Assembly (NCBI GenBank): GCA_905201175.1
Contig: CAJKNC010000018.1
Location: 1 to 19,813 of the forward strand
Origin: an uncultured Succinatimonas sp.
Lineage (GTDB): Bacteria; Pseudomonadota; Gammaproteobacteria; Enterobacterales; Succinivibrionaceae
Length of the DNA: 19,813 nt
Reading direction: 5' to 3'
Shown: positions 1 through 7,291 of the stretch, piece after piece
How the letters are laid out: each line of letters begins with the position of its first letter
Numbering within the stretch: position 1 is the stretch's first letter
Position numbers and translations under genes: made by a program
Notes under the pieces: generated by a model
What the model was told of the DNA's origin: nothing
What the model saw: the letters and a program-made list of their open reading frames with translations, nothing else
Database searches by the model: none

Positions 1-20
1 CTTAAATTTAAGCGGTTTTT
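1..20 (+). terminator. possible end of a terminator cut by the window edge
   Basis: The window opens with a perfect 12-bp palindrome (CTTAAATTTAAG, 1-12) followed by CGG and a run of six T. This would be the inner stem and U-tract of a Rho-independent terminator for a gene to the left if the missing bases complete the GC part of the stem. Only the right half is visible, so the call is tentative. Confidence 0.35.
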
Positions 21-145
21 TATGAAGCAGCTATTTAAATAAAATAATTTTTTTATCTGCAGCTTGTTTTTATAAAATCTTTATAAATCAATGAAATATT
101 TGATAAATATATAAAAAAATCATAAAAAAATTAATTTTTAAACTG

Positions 146-154
146 TGATATAAA
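146..154 (+). promoter_or_regulatory. candidate extended -10 promoter for the HU gene
   Basis: TG-A-TATAAA at 146-154 resembles an extended -10 element, with no convincing -35 at the usual distance. It lies in the very AT-rich stretch (1-200) before the HU gene. Transcription starting just downstream would give a leader of about 160 nt. Several other TA-rich hexamers lie nearby, so this is a candidate only. The rest of 1-320 holds no gene that I can see. Confidence 0.25.
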
Positions 155-273
155 GCATTTTTTGTGTAAATTTTTTAAACGTCAATATATACTATATGAC
201 CACAAATGCAGTTGTAAGTTAGGTTAGAGCCTAAAAAGTTGTTTATAACAGCATCAATGGATTTCTTTATAAG

Positions 274-295
274 GCAATGAAAGCGCCTTTATTGC
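274..295 (+). promoter_or_regulatory. hairpin in the HU mRNA leader
   Basis: GCAAT (274-278) and AAAG (280-283) pair with CTTT (287-290) and ATTGC (291-295), giving nine base pairs with one bulged G (279) and a CGC loop. The hairpin ends 12 nt before the AGGA ribosome binding site (309-312). A smaller TTAGG/CCTAA hairpin is at 219-234. No known riboswitch or protein leader is recognised. A role in translation or mRNA stability is inferred from position only. Confidence 0.4.
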
Positions 296-320
296 GAAAA
301 AACACAGTAGGAAATTTAAG

Positions 321-599
321 ATGAATAAGTCAGAACTTATTGAACAGATTGCTAAGCGTTCAGGTTTACCTTTATCCGGATCCCGTAAAGCCTTAGAGGC
401 TGTTTTAGAGTGTGTAAGCGATGCTTTAGCTTCAGGAGATCGTGTTCAGCTCGTAGGTTTTGGTACCTTCAAAGTAACTGAGCGCAGTGCTCGTGAAGGC
501 CGTAACCCGCAAACTGGTGAGGTTATCAACATACCTGCAACTAAGACTCCTTCCTTCAGCGCAGGCGCTGAGCTTAAGAAGATTGTAAACGCTAAGTAG
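321..599 (+). CDS. hup: HU-family DNA-binding protein
   Basis: The gene encodes a 92-residue histone-like nucleoid protein; the family is usually about 90 residues. HU forms dimers that bind DNA with little sequence preference and bend it, compacting the nucleoid and assisting replication, recombination and regulation. The N-terminal helices (1-45) lead into the GFGTF motif (46-50). The DNA-binding arm carries GRNPQTG, whose proline is the residue that intercalates into DNA, and the end has the usual PSFSAGAELK pattern. The ATG is preceded by AGGA at a good distance. The gene stands alone, with a long AT-rich leader and a strong terminator right behind it. It resembles E. coli HupA and HupB about equally, so no subunit is assigned. 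IHF is less likely because the arm and overall pattern are HU-like. Confidence 0.96.
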   Translation: MNKSELIEQIAKRSGLPLSGSRKALEAVLECVSDALASGDRVQLVGFGTFKVTERSAREGRNPQTGEVINIPATKTPSFSAGAELKKIVNAK

Positions 600-608
600 C
601 TTCAATCA

Positions 609-640
609 GGTAGCCTTAAATAAGGCTACCATTATTTTCT
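609..640 (+). terminator. Rho-independent terminator of the HU gene
   Basis: GGTAGCCTTA (609-618) and TAAGGCTACC (621-630) form a perfect stem with a very small A-rich loop, starting 9 bp after the HU stop. A T-rich tract (ATTATTTTCT and beyond) follows. This is a textbook intrinsic terminator. Confidence 0.92.
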
Positions 641-729
641 ATTCCTTTTTTTTAGCTTTAGCAAAAATAAATTATAAATTTATATAAATTCCGACATATT
701 AAATATAACATATTCCAAAAGTATAGCTG

Positions 730-749
730 TTGTAAGTCACACATTACAA
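730..749. promoter_or_regulatory. inverted repeat upstream of pgm, possible operator
   Basis: TTGTAA (730-735) and TTACAA (744-749) form a perfect 6-bp inverted repeat with an 8-bp spacer, about 85 bp before the pgm start. The inner part, TGTAAG-N6-ATTACA, agrees with 10 of the 12 fixed bases of the TyrR box (TGTAAA-N6-TTTACA). A TyrR role at pgm has no obvious logic, so the binding protein is unknown. A possible -10 (TAAAAT, 781-786) lies downstream. Confidence 0.3.
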
Positions 750-819
750 ATAAGATTTTCCTCAAATTATTCTAGTGCGCTAAAATAATAATATATTTTA
801 ATTAACAATCTTGAATGTT

Positions 820-823
820 GAGG
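820..823 (+). promoter_or_regulatory. ribosome binding site that fixes the pgm start at 833
   Basis: GAGG (820-823) lies 9 nt before the ATG at 833. It falls inside the extra codons of the longer frame that opens at 815, so the upstream ATG is unlikely to be used. Confidence 0.8.
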
Positions 824-832
824 ATTTTAGCT

Positions 833-2482
833 ATGGCAATTCATGAACATGCAGGCCAAAAAGCACGCGATGAGGATTTGGTTAATATTCCGCGTTTAAT
901 GGCTGCTTATTATTTGAACCGTCCAAATATGGATAATCCTGAGGAGCAGGTGGCTTTTGGTACCTCAGGTCATCGCGGAACTTCCTTAAATGGTTCATTT
1001 ACTGAGTCTCATATTGTTGCCATTTCACAGGCTATTGCTGAGTATCGTCAAAAAGAAGGCATTGACGGTCCTTTATTCATCGGCATGGATACCCATGCTC
1101 TCTCTGAGGCCGCTTTAGCTACCGCAATTGAGGTTTTAGGCGCTAACGGCGTGGAGGTGCGCATTGAGGCTAATCACGGATATACTCCGACTCCATCCAT
1201 TTCTTTTGCAATTTTAAATTACAATAAGAATCGCACTTCAGGCTTAGCTGACGGCATCGTTATTACTCCGTCTCATAATCCTCCGTCAAATGGCGGCTTT
1301 AAGTACAATCCTACCGACGGCGGCCCTGCCGGAACAGAAATCACCTCGTGGATACAGGATCGCGCAAATGAGATTTTGCGCAGCGGCTTAGCCGGAGTTA
1401 AGCGCATAAGCTACGAGAAAGCCTTAAAGCTGCCTAACGTTAAAGAATACGATATGCTGACACAGTATGTTGATTCTTTAGGCGAGATCATCGATATGCA
1501 GGCTATTTCTGATGCTAAGCTGAGCATGGGTGTTGATCCTTTAGGCGGTTCAGGTCTTTATTACTGGGATCGCATTGCCGAGAAATACAAGCTTAATTTA
1601 AAGGTTGTAAATTATCGCGTTGATCCGACTTTCTCCTTCATGTGCTTAGACAGAGACGGCAAAATTCGCATGGACTGCTCTTCTCCTTATGCTATGGCAG
1701 GCTTAATTAAGCTTAAGGATGATTTTGATATCGCATGGGGCAACGATCCTGACTATGACCGTCACGGCATTGTTTGTCACAGCGGTCTTATGAATCCAAA
1801 TCATTATCTGTCTGCAGCTATTGATTATATTTATAAGCATCGCCCGCAGTGGCCAAAAGAGGCAATGGTAGGCAAGACCGTAGTATCTTCAAATCTTATG
1901 AATCGAGTCGCTCAGGGCTTAGGCCGCAAGGCTTATGAAGTCCCGGTAGGCTTTAAGTGGTTCGTTCCAGGCCTCTTCGATAAATCTTTAGCCTGGGGCT
2001 GTGAGGAATCTGCAGGAGCTTCCTTCCTGCGCAAGGATGGTTCCGTATGGACTACCGATAAGGACGGCATTATCGCTTCCTTGCTTTCAGCTGAAATCCT
2101 AGCGGTAACAGGAAAGGATCCTTCTGAGCACTTTAAGGATTTAACCGAAAAATACGGCATGCCTTATTATAATCGCGTTGATGCTCCGGCAAGCCCAGCT
2201 CAGAAGAGTGCCTTAAAGAAGCTTGATCCTTCAGCTGTTGAGGCTGATATGCTAGCCGGCGAGAAGATCATAGATAAGCTTACTTGCGCTCCTGGCAATG
2301 GCGCAGCCATAGGCGGACTTAAGGTTGTAACCGAGAACGGCTGGTTTGCAGCCCGTCCTTCAGGCACCGAGAATGTCTATAAGATTTATATGGAAAGCTT
2401 CAAGGGAGAGGATCATTTAAAGAGCATTGAAACTGAGGCTCAAGAAATTGTAAATGCTGCTTTGAAAAAAGCCGGTGTTTAA
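833..2482 (+). CDS. pgm: phosphoglucomutase (alpha-D-glucose phosphate-specific)
   Basis: Pgm interconverts glucose-1-phosphate and glucose-6-phosphate in the cytoplasm. It links glycolysis to glycogen, UDP-glucose and LPS or capsule precursors. The 549-residue product matches the family length (E. coli about 546) and begins MAIHEHAGQ, like the E. coli protein, which supports the start at 833 over the in-frame ATG at 815. All four catalytic elements are present. FGTSGHRG is near the N terminus and TPSHNPP has the phosphoserine at Ser147. The metal loop is DPDYDR (305-310), the sugar-binding loop is CEESAGASF from Cys390, and the phosphate-binding loop is RPSGTEN (508-514). The gene has its own terminator and stands between the HU gene and the HAD-ABC pair, so it is probably transcribed alone. 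Confidence 0.97.
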   Translation: MAIHEHAGQKARDEDLVNIPRLMAAYYLNRPNMDNPEEQVAFGTSGHRGTSLNGSFTESHIVAISQAIAEYRQKEGIDGPLFIGMDTHALSEAALATAIEVLGANGVEVRIEANHGYTPTPSISFAILNYNKNRTSGLADGIVITPSHNPPSNGGFKYNPTDGGPAGTEITSWIQDRANEILRSGLAGVKRISYEKALKLPNVKEYDMLTQYVDSLGEIIDMQAISDAKLSMGVDPLGGSGLYYWDRIAEKYKLNLKVVNYRVDPTFSFMCLDRDGKIRMDCSSPYAMAGLIKLKDDFDIAWGNDPDYDRHGIVCHSGLMNPNHYLSAAIDYIYKHRPQWPKEAMVGKTVVSSNLMNRVAQGLGRKAYEVPVGFKWFVPGLFDKSLAWGCEESAGASFLRKDGSVWTTDKDGIIASLLSAEILAVTGKDPSEHFKDLTEKYGMPYYNRVDAPASPAQKSALKKLDPSAVEADMLAGEKIIDKLTCAPGNGAAIGGLKVVTENGWFAARPSGTENVYKIYMESFKGEDHLKSIETEAQEIVNAALKKAGV

Positions 2483-2512
2483 TCTGTATCTAATCTAGAA
2501 AACTTATATTTT

Positions 2513-2547
2513 AAGGCTCATTTTTAAAAAATTGAGCCTTATTTTTT
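2513..2547 (+). terminator. Rho-independent terminator of pgm
   Basis: AAGGCTCA (2513-2520) pairs with TGAGCCTT (2533-2540), and the stem can continue through a T-run/A-run inside. The tract ATTTTTTT follows. It lies 30 bp after the pgm stop. Confidence 0.9.
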
Positions 2548-2619
2548 TAGCGCTAAATTTAAATTTTGCTGCTTGACCTGAGGCTTAACTTAGCTGAAGC
2601 TCTTTTATTTTATATAGGC

Positions 2620-2641
2620 CTTTGTGATAATGATCACAGAG
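2620..2641. promoter_or_regulatory. CRP (cAMP receptor protein) binding site
   Basis: TGTGA (2623-2627), six bases, then TCACA (2634-2638) is a perfect match to the CRP core TGTGA-N6-TCACA, centred at 2630.5. It lies 133 bp before the chosen start of the HAD phosphatase gene and well past the pgm terminator, so the downstream pair is the likely target. I cannot place the -10 with confidence. CATTAT (2666-2671) and TATAGT (2673-2678) are candidates, and neither puts the site at exactly -41.5 or -61.5. Activation or repression is therefore open. Confidence 0.72.
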
Positions 2642-2753
2642 GTTTATTTTTATAAAATTATTTTACATTATGTATAGTGATGGGGATTTTAGTGAAAAAT
2701 CTTAAGCAGAGCCTTTTTAGCCTTAATTTCCATTGCTTAGATGGCATCAATAG

Positions 2754-2758
2754 AGGAG
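2754..2758 (+). promoter_or_regulatory. ribosome binding site that fixes the HAD gene start at 2764
   Basis: AGGAG (2754-2758) sits 5 nt before the ATG at 2764. A longer in-frame reading from a GTG at 2677 has no comparable site and would add 29 residues outside the HAD fold. Confidence 0.85.
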
Positions 2759-2763
2759 ATTTT

Positions 2764-3639
2764 ATGTCTGTTTGTGTTTTAGATCACCCCGAGCTCTTAA
2801 AGGGAGAGCATGCGCTTATAGCCCTAGATTTAGATGGGACTTTATTGCGGTCGGACAAAACCATCAGTGATTTTACCAAACAGGCTGTTTGCAAAGCTAA
2901 GGAGCAGGGGTATGCAATTGTTATAGCCACTGGCCGTCATCCTAAGAGCGCTCTGCGTTATCTTGAGGAATTAGGCTGTCTTAATGAAAAATCCTGTGCA
3001 ATTTGCTTTAATGGGGCAGCAGAGCTTTTGATTGAGGATTATATTAAAGCTGCAGACGAAATAAATTTCCCTGTTTTAAATGCATGTTACGCCACAGGAG
3101 ATGAGGCCATGGCAATTGCGAAATTTGCGCATAAATATGCCTGCAAAGTTCATGCATATTCTCGCAATCGCGGGCTTCTGATTGAAGATCTTAATCCTTA
3201 TACCCTGCGGGAAATCAATAACGGACAAGTAGGCTATAAGGCAGTTGATTTTGAAAATCTGGATAAGGAAGAACTCTTTTTTAAAATTTTAATTGTTGGG
3301 GATGCGGAGCATTTAGATAAATTAAGAAATTTTATCCCGGATGAATTTAAGCAGCATTTTGAAGTCATGCGTTCAGATCCAAACTTCCTGGAGTTTATTC
3401 CGGGACCTAGTACTAAGGGTACAGCATTAAAGGCTTTATGTGAAAGCCTTAAGATGCCCTTAGAGCAGGCAGTGGCCTTTGGTGATGCTGAAAATGATTT
3501 GGATATGCTGAAGACGGCCGGACTTGGCATTGCAATGGGAAATGCTGATGAGTATGTAAAAGCTAAGCATCAGCTTTTTACTGTGAGCAATAACGAAGAT
3601 GGCGTAGGTAAAGCTATTTTTAAACTTATTTCTAAATAA
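2764..3639 (+). CDS. Cof-type HAD-IIB sugar-phosphatase-like hydrolase
   Basis: This 291-residue cytoplasmic hydrolase belongs to the haloacid dehalogenase superfamily, Cof/YidA-type subfamily. Members remove phosphate from sugar phosphates and other small phosphometabolites through an aspartyl-phosphate intermediate that needs magnesium. Motif I is DLDGT (nucleophile Asp22, acid/base Asp24). Motif II is ATGR (Thr56). Motif III is Lys218 in STKGTALKAL, and motif IV is GDAENDLDML (Asp241, Asp245). The region between motifs II and III is the substrate-selecting C2 cap. The overall pattern resembles E. coli YidA, but the substrate cannot be read from sequence, so no symbol is given. The start at 2764 was chosen for its strong Shine-Dalgarno. 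The ABC transporter gene follows after 8 bp, so the two are almost certainly co-transcribed, and a CRP-type site lies upstream. Confidence 0.9.
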   Translation: MSVCVLDHPELLKGEHALIALDLDGTLLRSDKTISDFTKQAVCKAKEQGYAIVIATGRHPKSALRYLEELGCLNEKSCAICFNGAAELLIEDYIKAADEINFPVLNACYATGDEAMAIAKFAHKYACKVHAYSRNRGLLIEDLNPYTLREINNGQVGYKAVDFENLDKEELFFKILIVGDAEHLDKLRNFIPDEFKQHFEVMRSDPNFLEFIPGPSTKGTALKALCESLKMPLEQAVAFGDAENDLDMLKTAGLGIAMGNADEYVKAKHQLFTVSNNEDGVGKAIFKLISK

Positions 3640-3647
3640 GGCTGTAT

Positions 3648-5438
3648 ATGTTTAAGACATCGATTTTTAAAAGCGATAGCCCTCAAGAGGAGGCTTTGCT
3701 GCGCAAGCGCTATCATGGATCAGACAGCTTGCCTTTAGGCATTTCCATCAGAGCTGCTTGGCATATGATCAAGATCTACTGGACGTCTAAGGATAGCCTG
3801 TGGTCCTGGTTTTTGTTGACCTTGATTTTGGTTTTGACTGGGGGATCGATTTATATCGCTACGGCTATCAACAGCTGGTATAAGGAATTTTGGGATACAA
3901 TTCAGAATTACGATATAAATGGCTTTAAATATCAGCTGCTTATTTTTGCGATCTTAGCTTCGATCCATGTGGTTGTCACGGTTTACAATTCTTTTTTGCG
4001 CTCGCGTCTGGCTATTTCATGGCGTACCTGGTTTACAGGCAAGGTTATGCATGATTGGCTTGATAACGATATTTATTACAAGATGCAATTTGAGGATCGC
4101 AAGACGGAAAACCCCGATCAGCGTATTTCAGAGGATTTAAATAATTTTGTAACCTACACTATAACTTTGCTTTTAGGAACAGCAACTGATCTGGCTACAA
4201 TATGTACCTTCGGCGTAGTTTTATGGGATTTATCAAACAGTGTAACCATTACGCTTTGGAATGATTCAACATTAACTTTGCCTGACGGCTATATGCTGTA
4301 TTTAGCATTAGCATATGCTATTTTAGGTACTTTATTAACTTTTATCCTAGGAAAGCCTTTAGTCAGATTAAATTTCAGACAGCAGCGCTATGAAGCTGAT
4401 TTCCGTTTCTCTTTGATAAGAGTTCGTGAAAATAGTGAATCTATTTCTTTATATCAGGGTCAAAATCAAGAGGAAGGCATTTTAAGAAAAAATTTCCTCA
4501 GCGTGGTTAAAAACTATATTCGTTTAATTAGCTGCGAAAAGCGTTTGGGCTTTTTTACTTTAGGCTATGCGCAGCTGGCAGTTATTTTCCCGATTTTAAT
4601 TTCAGCGCCGATGTATTTTGCCAAAATTATAACGATGGGAAGCATTATGCAGATAAGCTCGGCTTTCGGCAGAGTGCAGGATTCGCTGTCAACCTTGATT
4701 AGTAATTTTTCCTCATGGGCCTCTTTTAAATCTGTAGTTGACCGTCTGGCTTTATATTTTGACAGTATGGACAGCTGTTCAAATATTGTCTGTCTTAAAG
4801 CTAAGCACGAGGGAAATGAGTTTAAGCTCTTACATATGAAGATAAATAATCCTCAGGGAGAGAGCTTATGCAATGATTTGAGCTTGTCTTTAGAAAAAGG
4901 ACAAAGCTTACTGATTCGAGGACCTTCAGGCTGCGGTAAGACTACGCTCTTGAAAACTATTGCCGGTTTATGGCCGTATGCTGCAGGAGATATTTATGAA
5001 CCGCAGAACGCTCGCAGCCTGTTTTTAAGTCAGCGTCCGTATCTGCCTCAGGGAACTTTGCGTGAGGCGGCCTCTTATCCTGCAAGCGTGGAGAAGGATC
5101 ATCTTTCTGAAAGATATTTTAAGCTTTTAAATTTAGAGTATTTAATCCCTCATTTAGATGAGGAGAATAACTGGTCGCAGATCTTGTCCTTAGGAGAGCA
5201 GCAGCGCGTAGCTTTTGTCAGAGCATTGCTTTATAAGCCGCAAATCTTATTCCTTGACGAGGCTACCTCGGCATTAGATGAGAATTTAGAGGGTAAGGCT
5301 TACGATCTTATTAAATCTGAATTAAAAGACAGCATTATTATAAGTGTCGGTCATCGCTCAACGCTTATAAGCAGGCATGATTTAATGTTAAAAGCAGGAG
5401 ATAATTTTTCCTGGCATGTTGAGAAGATTGCTGATTAA
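3648..5438 (+). CDS. fused permease/ATPase ABC transporter, SbmA/BacA-YddA (ABCD-like) type
   Basis: The 596-residue inner-membrane protein has an N-terminal membrane domain of about six helices (roughly 55-340) fused to an ATP-binding domain (about 395-596), so it should work as a homodimer. The membrane domain has the SbmA/BacA-like features WRTWFT and ENPDQRISED before the third helix. The ATPase domain is complete: Walker A GPSGCGKTT (425-433), signature LSLGEQQR (513-520), Walker B ILFLDE (533-538) with catalytic Glu538, D-loop SALD, and switch His569. Relatives include E. coli YddA, the ATP-driven Rv1819c multi-solute importer, and proteins for peptides, cobalamin or fatty acyl compounds. 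The cargo here is unknown. The gene starts 8 bp after the HAD phosphatase gene with only AAGG as binding site, suggesting translational coupling. A terminator follows. Confidence 0.88.
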   Translation: MFKTSIFKSDSPQEEALLRKRYHGSDSLPLGISIRAAWHMIKIYWTSKDSLWSWFLLTLILVLTGGSIYIATAINSWYKEFWDTIQNYDINGFKYQLLIFAILASIHVVVTVYNSFLRSRLAISWRTWFTGKVMHDWLDNDIYYKMQFEDRKTENPDQRISEDLNNFVTYTITLLLGTATDLATICTFGVVLWDLSNSVTITLWNDSTLTLPDGYMLYLALAYAILGTLLTFILGKPLVRLNFRQQRYEADFRFSLIRVRENSESISLYQGQNQEEGILRKNFLSVVKNYIRLISCEKRLGFFTLGYAQLAVIFPILISAPMYFAKIITMGSIMQISSAFGRVQDSLSTLISNFSSWASFKSVVDRLALYFDSMDSCSNIVCLKAKHEGNEFKLLHMKINNPQGESLCNDLSLSLEKGQSLLIRGPSGCGKTTLLKTIAGLWPYAAGDIYEPQNARSLFLSQRPYLPQGTLREAASYPASVEKDHLSERYFKLLNLEYLIPHLDEENNWSQILSLGEQQRVAFVRALLYKPQILFLDEATSALDENLEGKAYDLIKSELKDSIIISVGHRSTLISRHDLMLKAGDNFSWHVEKIAD

Positions 5439-5453
5439 ATAAGCTCTATTTGG

Positions 5454-5488
5454 AAAAAAGGCATGAACGCTGGTTCATGCCTTTTTAT
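5454..5488. terminator. bidirectional terminator between convergent genes
   Basis: GGCATGAA (5460-5467) and TTCATGCC (5474-5481) form a perfect stem with loop CGCTGG. The stem is flanked by A5 on the left and T5 on the right, so it has a U-tract on both strands. It lies between the plus-strand ABC transporter and the minus-strand symporter and can serve both. Confidence 0.92.
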
Positions 5489-5507
5489 TCAGAAGCTAGG
5501 ATAAAGC

Positions 5508-7046
5508 CTATTTAGAGTTTTTATTTGAGCGATGAGCTGTATTAACAATTTCATCGATAGGACTTTCATCTGGTTCGGCACTGTAGGAGGTCTGACGATT
5601 TTGAGCTGCTTTAATGCGGCGGCGTCTGGTTTGAATGGCTGCCAGGCGGCCGGTTAAACGTTCTGAAGGACCAAAGCAGGGCTTTTCATTTTTGAGGAAT
5701 TTGTCTTCATAATCATTGCAGGCTCTAACAATCAGCTTATAAAGACCAAGTACTGCGATAATATTAGGAATTACCATCAGACCGTTGAACATATCGGCTA
5801 ATTCCCAGACTAAGGCGACCTTTAAGAAAGATCCAGTCATTAAGAAGCATAAGACTATAACTGAAAATACATTGATAAAGCGGTAGCCAAAAAGGAATTT
5901 TACATTTTGCACGGCAAAGAAATACCAGCCGATGATGGTAGTAAAAGCGGCGAAAAATAAGCAGATGGCCACAAAACCAGAGCCTGCAGAGCCCATGCCT
6001 TTAACGAAGGCATTTTGGGTTAAGACAATGCCGGTTGCCTGACCGTCTAAAACTCCAGTTACCATGATAACTAAAGCTGTAGCGGTTAATACAACAAAGG
6101 TATCGATAAACAGACCTACAATAGAGGCTAGACCTTGTTCTGCAGGGTGCTTTACGCGGGCAATAGCATGTGCATGAGGAGTAGAGCCCATACCAGCTTC
6201 ATTTGAGAACAGTCCGCGGGCTACGCCGTAACGGATAGCTTCTTTAACTGAAGCTCCAATAATTCCTCCGGTCGCGGCGCTGGGATCGAAAGCTCCGATA
6301 AAGATATTAGTTATAGTCGGAATTAACTGATCTATGTATAAAATTACAATATAAATTGCTCCTAGAACATAGACTAAAGCCATGATCGGAACCATTTTCT
6401 CAGCAAAGCTGGCAATTCTCTTGATGCCGCCGATAAAAATAAAGCCAGCCAGCAAAATAATAAATAAGCCGGTTACTGGAGTTGGGATATCAAAAGAAGA
6501 TTCGAAGGCGGTAGAAATGGAATTGGCCTGCACCATATTGCCGATAAAGCCTAAGGCTATAATGCACAGTACAGAGAAGATTGCTGCCATAGAACGGCTG
6601 CCTAAGCCGTAGGAGATGTAATAGGCTGGGCCGCCGATAATGCGTCCCTGTTCATCTTTAGAACGGTACAGCTGAGCTAAAACTGCTTCGGAGAAGATAG
6701 TTGCCATACCGAAGAAGGCTGCAACCCACATCCAGAAAATAGCACCAGGGCCGCCCATAGCCATAGCAGTAGCTACACCTGCGAGGTTGCCGGTACCAAC
6801 TTGGGCGGCAATTGCAGTAGCTAGCGATTGGAAGGAAGTCATGCCGTGATTGCCGGCTTTTTCGCCGTTAAAGCTTAAGCCGCCGAAAACGTGTTTCAGC
6901 GCACGTCCGAATTGACGGATTTGCACAAAGCGGAGACTGAAAGTAAAGAAAATACCGGTACCTACTAGAATAGGTATAAGGCACCAGGGTCCCCATAAAA
7001 TCGAATTGATATCGGAGACGATGCGAGTAAGTGAATCCATATTCAT
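5508..7046 (-). CDS. sodium:alanine/glycine symporter (AGCS family)
   Basis: This 512-residue inner-membrane carrier is of the alanine or glycine:cation symporter family, which imports alanine or glycine with sodium. The N terminus has the family pattern GTGIFFTFSLRFVQ. The signature GTGNLAGVATAM, followed by GGPGAIFWMW, lies at about residues 84-107. There are about ten to eleven hydrophobic helices. Residues from about 440 form a cytoplasmic tail that is first basic (TRRRRIKAA) and then acidic, longer than in many relatives such as E. coli YaaJ. The first ATG is preceded by AAGG at 9 nt; a second in-frame ATG two codons on is possible. The gene is single, facing the bidirectional terminator, with a gene-free leader of over 100 bp. 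The exact amino acid carried is not decided by the sequence. Confidence 0.93.
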   Translation of the reverse strand: MNMDSLTRIVSDINSILWGPWCLIPILVGTGIFFTFSLRFVQIRQFGRALKHVFGGLSFNGEKAGNHGMTSFQSLATAIAAQVGTGNLAGVATAMAMGGPGAIFWMWVAAFFGMATIFSEAVLAQLYRSKDEQGRIIGGPAYYISYGLGSRSMAAIFSVLCIIALGFIGNMVQANSISTAFESSFDIPTPVTGLFIILLAGFIFIGGIKRIASFAEKMVPIMALVYVLGAIYIVILYIDQLIPTITNIFIGAFDPSAATGGIIGASVKEAIRYGVARGLFSNEAGMGSTPHAHAIARVKHPAEQGLASIVGLFIDTFVVLTATALVIMVTGVLDGQATGIVLTQNAFVKGMGSAGSGFVAICLFFAAFTTIIGWYFFAVQNVKFLFGYRFINVFSVIVLCFLMTGSFLKVALVWELADMFNGLMVIPNIIAVLGLYKLIVRACNDYEDKFLKNEKPCFGPSERLTGRLAAIQTRRRRIKAAQNRQTSYSAEPDESPIDEIVNTAHRSNKNSK

Positions 7047-7174
7047 AAAATAAAACCTTATAAAGAGTTAGTGATGCCGGGCATTGCTGAGACCGTCAGA
7101 ATAAACATTGAGAGTTTTTTTGAAGGACAGCTGACTGCAGACGAGCACCGACTACATTAAGTTTTGCGAAGCCT

Positions 7175-7180
7175 ATTTTA
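7175..7180 (-). promoter_or_regulatory. candidate -10 element for the symporter gene
   Basis: On the minus strand TAAAAT (7180 to 7175) could be a -10, with only a weak TTAGGA 17 bp upstream. It would give a leader of about 120 nt. The leader (7047-7170) holds only a weak CTGA/TCAG hairpin and no consensus that I recognise as a glycine riboswitch. Confidence 0.2.
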
Positions 7181-7231
7181 CTCTATATTTCAAAATGTCC
7201 TAATTTTTTTAATACTGCAAAAAAATAAAAG

Positions 7232-7265
7232 AAAAAAAAATGATGCCAGCCTTCGCTGGCATCAT
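7232..7265 (-). terminator. Rho-independent terminator of dedA
   Basis: Read on the minus strand, ATGATGCCAGC and GCTGGCATCAT form a perfect 11-bp stem (7255-7265 with 7240-7250) with the loop GAAG. A run of nine T (7240-7232) follows. It lies just beyond the dedA stop and separates dedA from the symporter gene. Confidence 0.93.
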
Positions 7266-7291
7266 CATAAGGAAGACTTTTTTAGGAAGGA

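Noticed and set aside
677..690. perfect 14-bp palindrome AATTTATATAAATT between HU and pgm
   Set aside because: It consists only of A and T in a very AT-rich gap, where such palindromes arise by chance.
815..832. upstream ATG for pgm
   Set aside because: The six extra residues have no counterpart in E. coli Pgm, and the GAGG needed for the ATG at 833 lies inside them.
2677..2763. 29-residue N-terminal extension of the HAD phosphatase from a GTG
   Set aside because: There is no Shine-Dalgarno at the GTG, while AGGAG precedes the ATG at 2764, and the HAD fold begins after that ATG.
7047..7170. glycine riboswitch in the symporter leader
   Set aside because: The position would be logical for an alanine/glycine carrier, but I could not find the conserved core segments or the paired aptamer layout. 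A covariance-model search would settle it.
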